A stretch of 64,000 nucleotides of DNA, taken from the NCBI GenBank assembly GCA_017590115.1, contig JAGGNK010007448.1:8968815-9032814 (forward strand). Reading direction: 5' to 3'. Of the stretch, positions 1-13,779 are shown in pieces (position 1 is the stretch's first letter; every line of letters begins with the position of its first letter). Under the pieces are notes generated by a model. It worked only from the letters and a program-made list of their open reading frames with translations, was not told the DNA's origin and made no database searches. This stretch comes from Montifringilla adamsi (lineage: Eukaryota; Chordata; Aves; Passeriformes; Passeridae). The position numbers were made by a program, and so were the translations under genes.

Positions 1-143
1 GCGTCCCCCACCCCAGGTGTGTGTCCCCCCACCCCAGGTGTGTGTCCCCCCACCTCCGGCACAGCCCCAGGTCCGTGTGTCCCTGCCGGCGGGTCGCTGT
101 CCCCGCGCCCTGCACCCCACTGTCCCCGCGGCGCGCCCCGAAC

Positions 144-3100
144 CTGTCGTCGCTCTGGAAGGACTGGTCCCCCAGCAGCAGATCGCGGAAGCGGTAGCGG
201 GGCGGCAGCGGCAGCACCTCGGACTCCAGCTCCGTCATCTTCAGGGAGGCGATGTCCAGAATGACCCCGCTCTTGCGGCTCCCGCCGCCGTCCCCGCCGC
301 CGCAGCCGCCGGGCGACGAGAGCCTGCGGGAGAGAAGGGACAGCGGCAATGGGGGGGCCAAGGGGAGCCCTGCCCTGCCCTGCCCTCCCCGGCACCTCCT
401 CCAGGGCCGGCCCCGCGCCGCCCCCCGCACCCCCGGCCGCGGTTACATTGCGGGGCAGGCGGCCGTGCCCCCCCTGCAGAGCGCTCCCCCCGGGGGCATG
501 GGTGGGCTCGGGGCTCCGGCGGCTCAGGAGAGGCCCCGGCGGGGCGGGCAGCGTCCCCCGGAGCGCCCCGCACAGCGGCGCCGGGCACAGGACATCTGCC
601 GCTCCCAGCAGGCGATACGGAGAGCAAGAGGAGCCAATGGAAAAGCCCAATCGGCTGGAGGAAATAAAACTGCTCGCAAGATAATCGAGAGCTGCCAGCC
701 AAAGCCAGATCCACCCCCAGCCTCCCCCCGCGAGGAAAAGTAGGGATGGGAGGCAGGCAAGGCGATGATGGCTCCACAAGCGTGCTGGAAGCAGAAGCAC
801 AACCTCCTCTCCGGACTGCTGGCACTTAAATCATCCGAACAGCCCCAGGATTAAATGAGAAACCGCGAAGGCTGATGACTCAGTCGCCTGTCCAGCTGCC
901 AAGTGTCGTGGCCAGGAGGATCCATCACCCAGCCCTTGGCTCCCATCGGGGGTGGGCAGTGCCTGGGACAGACCCACGGCGGTGGCTCACAGACGGCTGC
1001 GCGTGGCCACTCCACACAGAGAGGAGATGAAAGCCAGCCAGCCCTCAGGAGGCTATTTCAGAGGGTTAGGGGCTTTCTCTGCTCTCTTTTCTCAAAGCAC
1101 ATTTAGCAGCCAGAACGTGGGGATGCCCCTGCTGCCCATCAGCTCGAGCTGCCCACCACAGCAGACTGGGGTTAAAGCGAGACTCCAAAAAAAGCAGCAA
1201 AGCCATTCATTGCAGAGACCCCAAAGGCAGCACCTCAGGCCCTGATCCTTTCTGCTTGGGCTTCGTCAGTGAGGTTCATCCATGGCATGACAGGAGCACC
1301 AATTCCACAGATTCTTTGTGGGAAGCGGGGAGGACAGGGCTTGGAAGAGGAGACCTGATGCCTCTGAGCTGATTTTTGTCCCTCACATGTGACTCTGGAG
1401 TGTGAGGCAGCAAAGAGCTGAAAGGCTCCAACTCCTGTCTGATGTTCTTCCAAGAGTCTCCTCCAAAGCCTCTCCAAGCCATTCCCAGCATCTTCCCACA
1501 GCTCTGCCTCCAGTACACCCTGCACGAGCTCAAGGCAGGCAAAAGAGCCTCCAGCAGCTGGATGCTGAACCAGCACTGAGCACAGACCCAGAATTGCCGC
1601 AGGGATGGGAGCTGAGGCTCCTCACATCATCTTTACCAACTGAGCTCCTGTAAATCAGCTCCCAGCTGAGCAGATTCCAAAGCCCTGCTCAGCTGCTGCT
1701 CCCGAGTTTCCAGAAGAGCAGGGGCACGCAGGATTTCTGCTGAGCACAGCCCCAGACACAGCCCAGCCCGCCCTCAGCGCTTCACATGGTTCTCACTGCT
1801 TCAGATGGTTCTCAGTGCTGTGATCTGCCACTTAATTCTCCCTCCCCCAGAGCTCCTCAGCTCCTTTCAGCTGCCACGTGCACAGAGCAGCCAAGGCTCT
1901 GCACTGACCAATGCATCTGTGCAGGGCCTTGGGCACTGGGGAGGTTGTTCCGTGCTACTCATTGATCCAAAACTTGTCTTTGAGATAAATCAAACCAAGC
2001 TCCTGTCAACTCAAGCACTCCCTCTGGACCCACTGATATAAACACTGAAGTTTGCTGACCACCTCTAGCTTGTGTTGCATAGGAGGATCTAACAAAAGCA
2101 CCAAAAAAAATTTTAAAAAAAGCCACAATTAAGTCTTTCCTCTTGGAGTTTTAACTATGATAAATTAGGCCAAAAGCAGGCTGTTTCTAGGCCATCAGGA
2201 CAGCATTCTGAAACACAAATTTCAGCGTGAGAAATTGTAATTTTTAAAAATTATCCTCCCTCTTATTATAGCCATGGTTTAAAGCAGGGAGCCAGGTGCC
2301 TGGCTCCAAATGGGGGTGATTGTAATTGTGTTTGGAGGAGACTGTCACACCCAGTGCTCTCCAGTGATTATGAAGTGCCTGTTCACAGCAGCACCTTGCT
2401 TCCTTTCCCAGAGGAAAGGAGTGCTGCAGCTGCAGAGCCATGGACACACTGCCTGCCATGCGGAAAGGGCATCTTCACCCCCAGCTGCCACCCTGGCTGG
2501 CACTCCACAGCTCCTGGGCAGGCAGGACAGGCAGGGCCATCCTTATCCTGCCCTCTCTGGGAGCTGTGGATGCTCACAGCTATTCCCAGCCATCCTCCTG
2601 GATATCAAACACACATCTTTTGGGGTTTGGGTGCTGTTTGGTTTTTTTATTTGCACATGATTTTTTTCCAACTCAATTAATACATCTCTCCTGGCCTCAG
2701 ATCATGAAATAAGGCAAATATTCAGCACTGTCCTCTACCAGCATTTAGAAACTGTAGTAAAATACAATTGTATCAGTAGCTCTGGAAACACAATTTCTGC
2801 TATTTGCATCTGAGCTTCTCCTCCCATTGGCAGTAGCAGCTACACTTTGAATGTATTTTCTCTTATTCTTGCATAGAAAATCATTCAGGATTTTTAAATT
2901 TTGGCACATTTGTTTATTCTGGATGAAGCTTCACTACAAGAAATACTTCATTTGCTTGTTTGTCACAATGTCTTTATCAACTGCACAGTGACTTTGAGAT
3001 GTTGCACATCAATGCCTTAGACAAAAGTGCTCCTGCATGGCACACAAATCTCCTGACAGTGGCACAGAGGATTTACAACCTCTCCTCCCAAACACAGGGA

Positions 3101-6100
3101 TCCTGAGCTATGCAAATGCCACAGCAACCTGGCTTCTTCTTCAAAGCTGTAGTGGTATAAAATAAAAAATTCATGAACAAGCTCATTTATTGCACAGTCT
3201 TCAAATACTACCAAAAAAAAATAAAAAATAATCCTGGAGTGGTTTCTAGCTAAATACAGATCTGCAGCTTTATTTTTATCATCCCTTTCCTTCCTTCCTC
3301 CAGAAGCCTGTACCCTAAAACAGCGTGCTGCCATCAGCAGATGGAAACCTCCACACTCTTCCACTCTCGGCTACAGCAGCGTCTCTCTCCCAGCTTGGCC
3401 AGCTCCTCTCTGCCACAGGAGGGGACACAGCCCTGCTCAGCCTTCCTGGGAGCACTGGAGCTGGGCTGAGCCCTGTGTGAGCCAGGCCAGACCCCCCTGC
3501 TGCTCTCTGCTCCTGCTAAAGCCAGCCAGACCCAGCAGAGCCCACGGCCACACTCCTTCCATCCCTTCTGCCCTTGCTGCTTCCCCCTGGCACACCCGGG
3601 GGGCCTGGCTGGGCTGGAAATGCCAGCACAAAAGCAGAGAGAGCCAAGGTTTGTGGCTCTGCAGTGCCACGTGCTCCCTGGAGCTCCTCAGATCCAAGAG
3701 GCAGCTTTGCCTCACAGGAAAATCCACAGGCAGGGAGCTTCTTGTAATGGATATTAGGATTTCCATTGTTATTTCTTTCTGTACCTGTCAAAGAAGAGGA
3801 AGGACACAACAGAGTTCCTTCTCTGCTTCACTGCACACCACAAAAACCACAGAGCAGCTTCCTGCTTCCCACCACAAACCAGCCCCAAAGCAGTGGGGTC
3901 ACCACAGACCCCACACTGCTGCTGGGGGTGGAACTGCCCAGAGCTGCCAGGCACCTTCAGGAGCCCCAGAGCTCTCAGGGACACCTCTGCCCTCCCAGCA
4001 TCGAAAGTTACTGGAGGAGATCTTCTCCTTCTGAGGGCTGTGCAAATAGAACAGGTGAACCTACATTTGGGGCAAGTTCTTGCATAACCTGCAGTCTAAA
4101 CCTCTCCTCTCCCACTTCAAACTGTAAAAGGAACCAGAGGCACCAGGCCCTGCTGGCAGCCATCTGCTCTAACTCCATCCTTCCCCCAGGAGGATGGCCA
4201 GGGAGTCTGGATGTGCTGCCAGGAAAGCGAGTACCTCGTGTCCAGCACCAACACCTCCTCCCCAGGCAAAGCCACTTCACGTTTTGGGACCCAGCAGTCC
4301 CTGCAGCACCCCAGGCAGCTGCTGCTGTGCCTCCTGTCACCTCTAAGGGCATGGAAAGGACAGCCCCTGGCTGAAACAGAGGAGCAGAATCACACACAGG
4401 GTCTGACCTTTCTCTTGCTGTTGGCACCGACACGATGTGCTGCCAGAGCCCAAGCTGTGGGCAGCAAACGGGCACTGGCTGGGCAGGAGCCTCCAGCTGC
4501 TCTTTGCTGGCCCAGCCCCTCACAGGGTGAGAGTATCTGGATTGCACTCAAGGGCTGGGACACTTCCCAGAGGGTCCCTGGGGCCAGGCTGCTCCAGGAC
4601 AGCAGGGACTGCCACATCCTGTCCTGTCCTCCCTGAGCCAGCGGTGGCTGCAGTCTGTCCTGCACCCTGCTCCATCCTCAGCAAGCCCAGCCACCACCAG
4701 GCTCCCTGAGCCTCCCCAGGGAGCCAAGCCATGCAGGAAATGCTGCCCTTTCTTTTCCTATACTTATTTCAATCTATACAATCATCTCGTGTTTGTCTCT
4801 CCTCCCACAGCTCTTCTGGTTACCAGGTTACAGTTGTTCTCCCCTCTCTTTTTGGTTTTTTTTTTCCCCTCTGAGTGACATCCCTGTGGGGTCTCCTAAT
4901 GGCTGGAGTGCCTGGGGACACAGGTTGGGTCCCTAGAGCCAGGCTGGAAGGCAGCACATCCTCCCTCACTGCAGCAGGGCTGGTGGCATGGAGGGGTGGC
5001 AGAGCTGGCACGGCACAGCGAGCAGAGGGCAGTGCCCAGGCAGGGGGGGAGGCAGCAGCTCTGCACACACGTGTGGGTGAGCACACGAGCAGGACAAGCC
5101 TCCCACCCAGCCCAGGCACTGCAGGGACACCCCCGTGGCAAGCAGGGGTGCTGGGTCAGAGCTGCTTTCTCTGCCAACACCTCCTCTCCCTGTGAGCAGC
5201 AGCCAAGCCACTGCTGGCTCTGTCCTGCCTTGCTGAGGAAGAGCCCCAGGCTCTCATCCCCTGTCCCCTGTCCCTCCCCAGAGGTCTCAGTGGCCCATGG
5301 TCACTGCTCATGGAGACACTGGCACCCCTGCGATGGCTGTGGGTTTGAGATCTTTCCACTCAAAGAGTTTGAAGAGCTCTGATGGGATGTGAACAGGCCC
5401 ATCCCAACACCCAAATCATCATTCCCATGTAGCCTGAGCAGCTTTGGCTCAAGCCCAGGTTTGGGTACAAACCTGCAGAGCACACCCTCCCACATCTCCG
5501 CACACACACTCACAATGTATGAGGTGCTCAGTCTCCCAGATTAAATTCCTGCATCCCCATTCCCATCTCCACAGACAGCTGGACTGTCCACGTCAGGAGC
5601 TGCTGCTGCTCAGAACTTCTCCAGAGCCCTGTGACAAATCCATCCATCGCTTCCAGCAAGCACAGGCAATTTAGCACCACAGGCCTCACAGAGAAATTAG
5701 CATTTTGTGTGTTTCACGTGGAAAATGAACAGGAAGAGTGAGTCAGTGCAAAGCTCCACAAGCCTTTCCCCCGCTGGCAAATGCTATTTTCTAGAAGATA
5801 AAAGTAGAAATTGTACCTTGCAGGTCCAGAGCCACTTTTCTCATTAGACAGCCCCGCATTAGCAATCCAGCCCCACACGTCCCCATCCCTTCTGGCCTGG
5901 TGCACACCAGGGTTTTGTGTGACAGGGTGGGGCTCACAGGAGGCACAGCCCCACAGAGAAACCTTTTCCCTCTTCTTTGATCCCACAGCAGCACACGAGT
6001 GGCAGAGGCAGCTCAGCACCCCCAGCCCCAGTGAAATTTTCCAGTGCTGGCCCTGCCAGGGGGCTGAGAGCCAGTGGGAGTGAGCCACAGCCATCCCCTC

Positions 6101-9100
6101 TGTCCAGAGCATCCCACCTGGAAGGGCTGGCACTGCTGGGGGTGCCCAGCAGGCACAAAGGCAACCAAGCCATGCTGATGTCCCTGGTGACAGCAAAGCC
6201 CAAATAACACTGGGAAAAAGGAGGGAGGGAAAGCTCATCCTGCACATCCTGGGCTCCTGGCAGGTGAGGGAGCAGCTCCCACTCCTCAGGCCTGGGCTGG
6301 GGATTCCTCATCTCTTTAATAAGAAAAACCAACCTGGAGGAGTGCAAGGTGTGGTGGAACCAGCCTGGGCTGTGGAAGGTTCCCTGCCCCCGGCACGGGG
6401 CTGGACCTGCAGGATCTTTAAGGTTCCCTCAGCCCAAATCCTCCTGTGGTTCTGTGACTTGCAACCAGCCTATCCTATTGTGTAAATGTGCAAATAAAAC
6501 GCAAATTAGCTCAGCTGAGCACTTGCAGCACAACATCCCCAGCGTGCCTGCCTGAGGACACAGCTCTGCTGCCCATCCTAATTTCCTCGGGCAAAGATCT
6601 CCCAGGGCTCATTCCCAACATCTCAGCCAGGAACAGCCTCGGGAGAAGGGGCAAAAACCCAAAGCACTCAGCCTGCAGAGCCAAGGTCACCAGCCCTGCC
6701 AGGAAATCCCTGACTCAGCCCTCTCCAGGGCTATTTGTGGATTCATCAGGCCCCACTGTGCTGTGGGAGCTGTTTGCTGAGGAGCAGGTTTCCCGGAGTG
6801 TCCAGCCCTTCCCAGCAAGGACATCACCCCTTCTTCTGCCTGCCTTTGTAGGGTGGCCTGGGAGCAAGCACAAATTCTTCTAAAAGCTCCATCAACCTCA
6901 GTGTAGGATGTGCTCTCTGTTGACAGAGTGACAAAACTGTCCTTTGTCTCCTTAAAAAGGAAATAAGCCCAGAAGTTTCTCTCCTCAATTAGGTGAAAAA
7001 GGCATCTCCTAGCACCCGGGGGACTTCACCTCAAACTTAAGGATAGCCAGTTGGACAGGAGCAAAAAAGTCCTGGGCAATTTACAAGAAAAAGAAGAGAA
7101 CAAATAAACTAATCACTTTTGAGAGGTGTTTTACCAGGGGCAAAGGACCTCTTGCACCTGGATTGGTTTTTCTCTGTAAGGAGTTTGTTATTTTGTCTTT
7201 TATTAAAACCTTTTCGTTTCCAACACTGCAACAGAAGCCATCCTGCTGATTTTATGCCTCCAAAGGTAGCTGAGCTATCTTGGGTGTGTAATGGACCTCC
7301 AAGAGCTTATGAGACCTGGCTCGAGGAGGCTCCTGAGCACCCCAGTGATCAAGAAGTGAAGAAACCAGGACTCTGGAGAAACAAACCGGTGACACAAACT
7401 GCAGGAGGATTGTTTCTGGAGAAACAATCCCTCAGGGGAGGCCCTGTCAGTCCCACTGGGAATTTTGGAGGCTGTGCACACCGGATTCCTCAGGAAAACC
7501 ACGCAGCCTTCCACAACAGGGTGCTGCAGGGATAACACCAGGCTCATGATTCACACCAACCAACACGACAGATCTTGAACCTAAGCAGATTACTCAACTA
7601 AAAAGAGAACAATTCCCTTGCCACGGCCTCCAGAGCTGCTCCCGGAGAGCCAATGGCCAACCCTCCACCCTTGCCTGTGTCTGTGACATCCCAAGGGACA
7701 CAGTCCTGGCAGAATCTCACTCCCCCTCACCCCAAGCTGTTACAACCTCAGCCACGTTTGTCAGTGCCCAGCAGCTTTCAGGCTCATGTGAAAATAAAAA
7801 GTCTGCAAGATGGGGAAAGTGCTAATTCTTGCTAATAAACTGCTGGGAAAATCCTCCCCTCTGCTCAGCTCCAAGCTGCTACAAGCAGCAAGGGCTGGAG
7901 CATGGAGAAAAAAAAAAACTTCTTTATGCTCCAGACTCCTGCAGAACAGTCCCTGCTATGGAAGCAGAAAATAATAGAGGGATGTGGGAGGTGGAAGAGT
8001 CTCTTCACACTGCTCAAAAACACAAAGTCTTGCAGCAATAAACCCCCAGAGGCAGGTTTGTCACCACACCTGCCAGGCCTGGATGTGATGGGATGAAGGG
8101 AGATGTCTCCTGGGTTGGAAGGCAGGAGACAAACAGAAGAGGAGCACTGAAGCAAACATCAGTGGGGTCCCACAAGGCTCTCCATGACTGCATGGCTTCA
8201 GAGGGGATGGGGATGACTGCAAATTATCCAGTGTAGTCACACCAAAACCAGACTGTAAACAGAAGATCTTGTGGCACTGACCAATCTCGTGATAAAATGT
8301 CAGACAAAAATTAGCATCAATAAATTCCAGCTGATCCAAAGGGAGAGGGGGGCAATCATCTCCCTGCACAGGCACAAAGAGGTCTGCAAATCAGCACTCA
8401 GGAAAGAGCCACACTCACAGCAGGCATGCCACAAAGCCAACAGCTCTCTGTGGTAGTCAAAACCCCAAATTTTAGGGAAGGGTTTTGATTCCAGACAAGC
8501 CCACCATGGAGTCACACACCCTGCTGGCTCCCCTCCTCAGAGCTGAAGCAGCACAGAGGGGCACCAGAGGCAACTGTGGGTTACAAAGTCTTTTATGCTA
8601 GGTGAGGCCAAATAGACCAGGAGGAGTCTCCAGCCTGGAAAGAGACTTGATGAAAAGCAGATAAGAGCAGAGAGGACAACCAGGGAGCAAGAACATCACA
8701 GGAGCTGCAGGAGCTCAGGGAGATCACAGGCAGCAGCTCAAAGGAGCAGCAGCGTGTTCTGTCACAGAGCAGCTGCACCACTGAGCTCCCGTCCCCTCCT
8801 GGAAGCAGAAAGTGCCAATGGCTTCAGGAGGGAGAGGGTGAATGCCCAGGGAAGCATCCACAGGCTGGCACAGCCACTGGCACAACCTGCAGCCCTGGGA
8901 AGGGGCTGCTCCTCCTGCCCTCCGTCCCTGCCACAGAATCCCAAAATGGTTTGGGTTGGGAGGACCCGAAATCCCATCTCATTTCCAGGCAGGGACACCT
9001 CCCACCGTCCCAGGCTGCTCCCCCCAGCCTGGCCTTGGGCACTGCCAGGGATCCAGGGGCAGCCCCAGCTGCTCTGGGCACCCTGTGCCTCCCCACCCTC

Positions 9101-12100
9101 TCAGGGTAGAATTCCTTCCCAAGCTCCCACCTAAACCTTCCCTCCTGCAGTTTGTGTCAGTGCCAGAGGACACCAGGCCAGGGACACCTGTGCTCAGAGC
9201 TCTCCTGGCTCCTGGCCTGGCTTTATTCACGAGAAGGATGAATGAGATGTTCCCCACTCCAGCCCAGCCTGGCAGGGACGCAAGAGAAACGTTCACAGGC
9301 TCCAAAACAAATTGCGCGCAACACTCGGGAAGCAGGCGTGGGGTCAGGGAGAGGTCACTGCAGGAGGACTGGGAGGATCCAAATGGATGCTGTAAATATT
9401 TTTGCAGAGCAGAGAGAGCCCTGAGCACAGGCAGTGACCTACTTTGCTGTTCTCCAGTGAAGGGTGACACGGCCATGCCAGAGCCCAAGGGCAGCTCCTG
9501 AGGAGGAATTCAGCACACTGGGGTCCTTCTGTGAGCAGAGTAATGGGGAAGGGTCCCAAAACCTCTTCCCACTGAGCCAGGTGTGCTGCTGGGTGCTCCC
9601 CTGCAGCAGTCCAGAGCCCCACACTTCCCTTTCCTAACCATCTGAGGAAAACAAGAGCAGAATTCCATCTTAGCTCTGCTACATAAACACCCTGAAAACA
9701 CAGGATGTTTGGCCCTGCGGTTTTATGGCTCCTCATTGCAATTTCTCCTGGAACAGCAAGGCCCGGATGCCCACGGGCAGCCAAAGCAACAGTTGTTGCA
9801 ATCCACAAGGCTGACTTTCTGGAAGCTGACAAATGTCCAAGCTAGAAATCACTCCTGGAGGAAGTTATTACTAATTAGCTACAGAGTCTGGGTCAGTGCA
9901 AGCTCTGCCAAAGAAGCATCCATTTGCAGAAAATTGAAAACTTAAGAGACAGCAACAGGCTGTCAGCTGCAGGGACCATCCTTGTGCTAAACTGAGACAG
10001 TTCCTTGGATTCATGGAGAGATGAGGAGGAGAAGCCATGGGAGAGCCATCCTGGACCTGCATGAGTGCTCACACTTGGCAAGAATCCCATTTAATCAGTG
10101 CTTTGTTTCTTTTCTCCTGCCCTTGGACTCAGGCAGGGGCTTTGACCAGAGTGGCAGAAGGTGCCTATGGGCCCTGGCTGCCGCTGCTCCAAACCTTGCT
10201 GTGAATTTTAGGGCCAAAAGCCCTGTCCCAGACAGGTGGGACTGAGCACAGCCCCTGCCAAACCCAGCCCCCTGGAGCTGACATCCCACAGGAGCATCCC
10301 GAGTGTAGCAGGCTGCTGCTGCCCAGCCCCGAGCTCTGCCTCTCTTCCACCTGCACTGCAGTAGCAGGGACCCACCACATCCCGCTCCCAAACCCCTGGC
10401 ACAGCACCCAAACCCCTGCTCCCACGGCCTACAAACAGCAGCAGCCACACAGACCCCCCCAAAAGAGCAGAGATGAAAAAGCCACGTACGTCTAAGGCAA
10501 AGCCATGGCTCCCCACGCAGCTGCTCCAGGTCGCCCCGTCTCCCTCCAGCCTCTCCTCAGAGCAGCCATGGGAGCAGGAGGCAAGGGACGGAAAATCCGA
10601 GCCTCCTCCCGCCCATCCCTGCCTCTCCCGCTGGCCCCCTGCCTCGGGCAGGATATTTTTGTGTGAGTCCTTCCATCTGGCTGCCCATCCATCACTCGTG
10701 CCCGCCGTGCCCTTACATGGGCAGGCGGAGGAAGCGCAGCCGCGGGCCGGAGGAAATCCTGAGTTCCCCGAAGTGACACGCTGGATCCTTGTGCAAACAT
10801 TTACCCAGATTTCCCACGAGGTAGGACAGCGAAATTTAGGCTCTTTGTACCCTCTGGGTGCCAGAAATGCGTATTTACTCTCCAAACAAACTCTCGAGTG
10901 CTTTCACAATTAACTCTTTGCTTTCCACCTGTGGGGGACTTTCAGGACCATTGTCCCCCTTATGAAGAGGGCCAGGAGGAAGCTCACAGACATTTCCACG
11001 CACATCTCCACACTCAGGAAACCGAGCAGACAGAAATTCGCTTTAACAGCTTTTAAGCCAGCTCTAGATTTGCTAAGTGAAGGGATAATTGAGTTTCCCA
11101 CTTATTTCAGGGGGGTCAGCCCAGCTGAGGTCCCTGGAGCACTCAGCAGAAGGTTCAGTGAAATGTGTTCTGCGTCTCTGCTGCTCTACCCTGGCTCTCA
11201 CATCCCTCACACACATCTCTGGTGACAGCTCTGCTGCTCTGCCATCACACCTACAGCTCCACACCTGCAAGCACGGAGAGCAGACAAGGAGATGGTGTTG
11301 GACTGCTGAGCCCTGGTCTGCCCGGGGCTGTGCACAAACCCCACAGCACCTGGAGAGGAGCAGAAACCCATGGGAGGGGAGGGAGAAACTCTTGTAGCAG
11401 GCAGAGGCCGAGAGACAGCAGGTGGTTAAATAGATGATCATTTGTGACAGGATTTGTGCCCCCAGCCCAAGGTGCAGAGGAGGAAAGCAAAGAGATCAGC
11501 CAGGGGCCCCCTGGGATGCTCTGATGGCACTCGTTGCCTGCTCCTGCCCTTTCTCTTCTGCCTGTCTGTAACAATCCTCTTCTGCTTCTTCAGCTGATCA
11601 GCTCTGAAAAAGTGCATTAGACACTGGTCTGCTCCGAGCTGGAGATGGGGAAACTGCCCGAGTCCTGAGGGCTCCAGGCAGCTTGTTTAACATCTCCAGA
11701 AGGGCAGCAGAGGGCTGAGCACAAGGGCAGGCAAGACAAGCCTCGGAAAGCAATGGCATTTCAACCTCTCCGGAGCCCGAGGGGGTTAGAAACACATCGA
11801 GCTGCAGAGCAATAATTAGGAAACAAAGTTCCTCCATCCAGATTGAAAGAGACAGGCAGGAGGATCTTTGGGCAAGGGTTTTGTAGTGCATTAGATGGAG
11901 ATAAATCACCCCTAGAAGGGCTGTGGTGTCAGTAATGAGTAACTCCTCATGTTCCCGTAATGCTGGAGCTGGAAATCTCCAGGAGCTGCTGCCTCCAACC
12001 TGATCCCTGATCGTCACAGACAGAACAACCCCCTCAAGGGTGTCATTTCTGCAGACACATCAAGCACAGCTGCAAAAGGAGGCAGTTTGAGGGCTGGGGA

Positions 12101-13308
12101 AAGCACTGTGCTCTGCAGCCACCCTGCTGTGCCCAAAAGTAACCAAACGGTGTCACCCAGACTGGGGGTCCTGGGGGCACCACGGAGCCTTGGACATCAT
12201 GTCACTGATGGAGAGAAGGTAATAATGAGGGTCTTAACCCTAAAAAAAAATATTCAAGGATTTCATTAATTACCCACCTCAGTGGCAATGTACTGAGAGT
12301 TAAAGAACAGACTGTTTCTTCTTTTTTCATTTAGGTTTTTGGTAATAAAAGATCATTTCCCTAAATCATGGTGAGCAGATGAAGACGTAAAAAATCCCAG
12401 TTGGGCAGCCCAGGGTACAAACCCAGCTAAGGTCCTTATCTGCCAAGCATGAGTTGATACACACGACTCATCTGCACACTTCAGCTGGCACTGGATGAGC
12501 GTGACAGTCAGAAGAGCCACACTAGCAAATTTAACCAGAACAGTGATAACACACAGCATTTTTCAGGGAAAACTGGGATACTTCACCACTTGTGAGAAAC
12601 AGGTGCTGCTGCCTGGCACAAGAGGACGGTGGCACCGAGTCCCCCTGGTCTCAAGCAGCTCTTCCCCTCCCTCACACTGGACATTGCAACTTTGGCATAA
12701 AACCAGCCCAGAAATGGAGCAGGGGCTGGGCAGCACCTGCGGGAACGCAGCCTTTTCCTGGGTGTGTTTCAGCCCCTTGGCTTTGGGGTGGCTCCGGGGC
12801 TCAGCCGAGCACAGCCTCGGTCAGAGGGATCAGGACCCTCTTCCTATGAAGGGTGGGACCGCTCGGGGGTCTCCAAGCGCTCCTTCCCCCTCCCCAGGCA
12901 GCTCCCGACTGCCCCATTCCCGAGGCGCTGCGCCCACCGCGGCATCCGCAGGGATCCGAGCGCCGCAGAAACTTTCCTGCAGCCTCGGGGCACGGGGAGG
13001 GCGGCGGCGATGGGGACGGGGCTCCTGCCGGCCGCCCCGCCTGCCCGAGAGGGGAAGGGGCTCCTCCAGCCGCACCGGGAGGGGAACGGGCTCCTCCGGC
13101 CGCACCGGGAGCTCCGCGCTCCGGCGGCCCCGCTGCTCCCCACGACGGCAGCCCCGGGACCCCCCCAGCCCCGGTACCTGTGGGCGCTGCCATCGTCGTA
13201 GACGAAGGAGCGGTTGGTGTAGCACTCGGAGCACACCGGCCGCCCGTCCGCCGGCCCCGCCGGTTTGTAGATCCCCTGCAGGCTCCGCTCCTCGCCCGAG
13301 AACGGCAT
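144..13308 (-). CDS. Unrecognised gene, first two coding exons (3' part lies outside the window)
   Basis: Exon 1 coding part is 13178-13308, with ATG at 13308-13306 in a CpG island; donor CACAG|GTACC. Exon 2 is 144-323, with acceptor CTCTCCCGCAG and a weak donor GACAG|GTTCGG. Exon 1 ends two bases into a codon and exon 2 supplies the third, so the frame runs through for about 103 residues. The protein starts [16 protein letters not shown]. It has a single CxxC ([11 protein letters not shown]), a Gly-rich linker, then a well-ordered stretch with [20 protein letters not shown] and [18 protein letters not shown]. That last part looks like conserved non-repetitive coding sequence, not GC-rich noise. 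I do not recognise the family and assign no function. In human the neighbour on this side of B3GALT9 is FBXW2, but this peptide does not resemble the FBXW2 N-terminus. A spliced pair of noncoding exons cannot be excluded, but the phase match and protein-like composition argue for a real gene. Confidence 0.6.
324..13177 (-). other. Intron 1 of the unrecognised gene (12.9 kb)
   Basis: No further coding exon, tRNA or rRNA was recognised between the two exons. The open frames here are short, overlap on both strands and show no family similarity. One CR1-like fragment lies at about 8932-9160. Short AT-rich patches with homeodomain-like TAATTA cores occur near 9870 and 11090; they could be regulatory but cannot be judged by eye. 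Splice-consensus-only exons of under 100 bp could have been missed. Confidence 0.45.
8932..9160 (-). repeat. CR1 LINE fragment, truncated
   Basis: The plus strand reads AATGGTTTGGGTTGGGAGG and continues with a degenerate 'CATCTCATTTCCAGGCAGGG' block and a 'CTTCCCAAGCTCCCACCTAAA' block. This is the reverse complement of the 3' end of avian CR1 elements, so the element is inserted on the minus strand. It is diverged and lacks any reverse transcriptase frame. Both ends are approximate. Confidence 0.75.
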
Positions 13309-13530
13309 CGGCGCGGCGGCGCGGGGGCCCGGAGCGGCGAGGCGGGGCAGAGCATGGGCGGGCGGGGCCGCACCGGGCGGGGCCGGGCTCCGCCCAACGC
13401 GCACCGGCGGCCGCGCTCGCCTCCCCCCACGGAGATGCCCCCGACGGCCTCGCCCCGGCCCCCGCGACCCCCGGGCCGGGGCAGCAGCCGGTGATCCCCC
13501 CGGTCCGCGGCGCTTCGCCTCTGGCGTCTG
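12860..13530 (-). promoter_or_regulatory. CpG island and probable promoter of the unrecognised gene
   Basis: This stretch is very GC- and CpG-rich, contains the first coding exon (13178-13308) and continues about 200 bp upstream of its ATG. GC-box-like GGGCGGGGC strings occur around 13340-13385. No TATA box is evident. It fits a broad CpG-island promoter for a minus-strand gene. The transcription start cannot be placed exactly. Confidence 0.55.
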
Positions 13531-13555
13531 TCAGCGCGACCTTTGAGTGGCTTGC

Positions 13556-13778
13556 TTTCTTTATTTTCCTTTTTTGTCTCCTTTTTCCTTTCCTTTTTTC
13601 TCTCCTTTTTCCTCTTCCCCTATCTTTTCCCCGTCATTTCCCCTTTCCCTTTCCTTTCTCCTCTCTCCCTTTTTCCTTTCCTTTTTTCCTTTCCTTTTCT
13701 ATTTTTTCTTTCTTTTTTTTTTTTTTTAATTTCCTTTTCTTTTTTATTTGGATGGATCTTTTTTTTTTTTCCACTACC
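13556..13778. repeat. Polypyrimidine (C/T) tract of about 220 bp
   Basis: The plus strand is almost wholly C and T, built from CCTTTT/TCCTTTTC variants, with a few A interruptions and T runs of 10 or more. It starts about 250 bp upstream of the ATG at 13308, at the edge of the CpG island. The complementary strand, which is the sense strand of the neighbouring gene, is purine-only. The long ORFs across it (for example 187 aa of Phe/Ser/Leu/Pro) are composition artefacts. Confidence 0.9.
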
Positions 13779-13779
13779 C

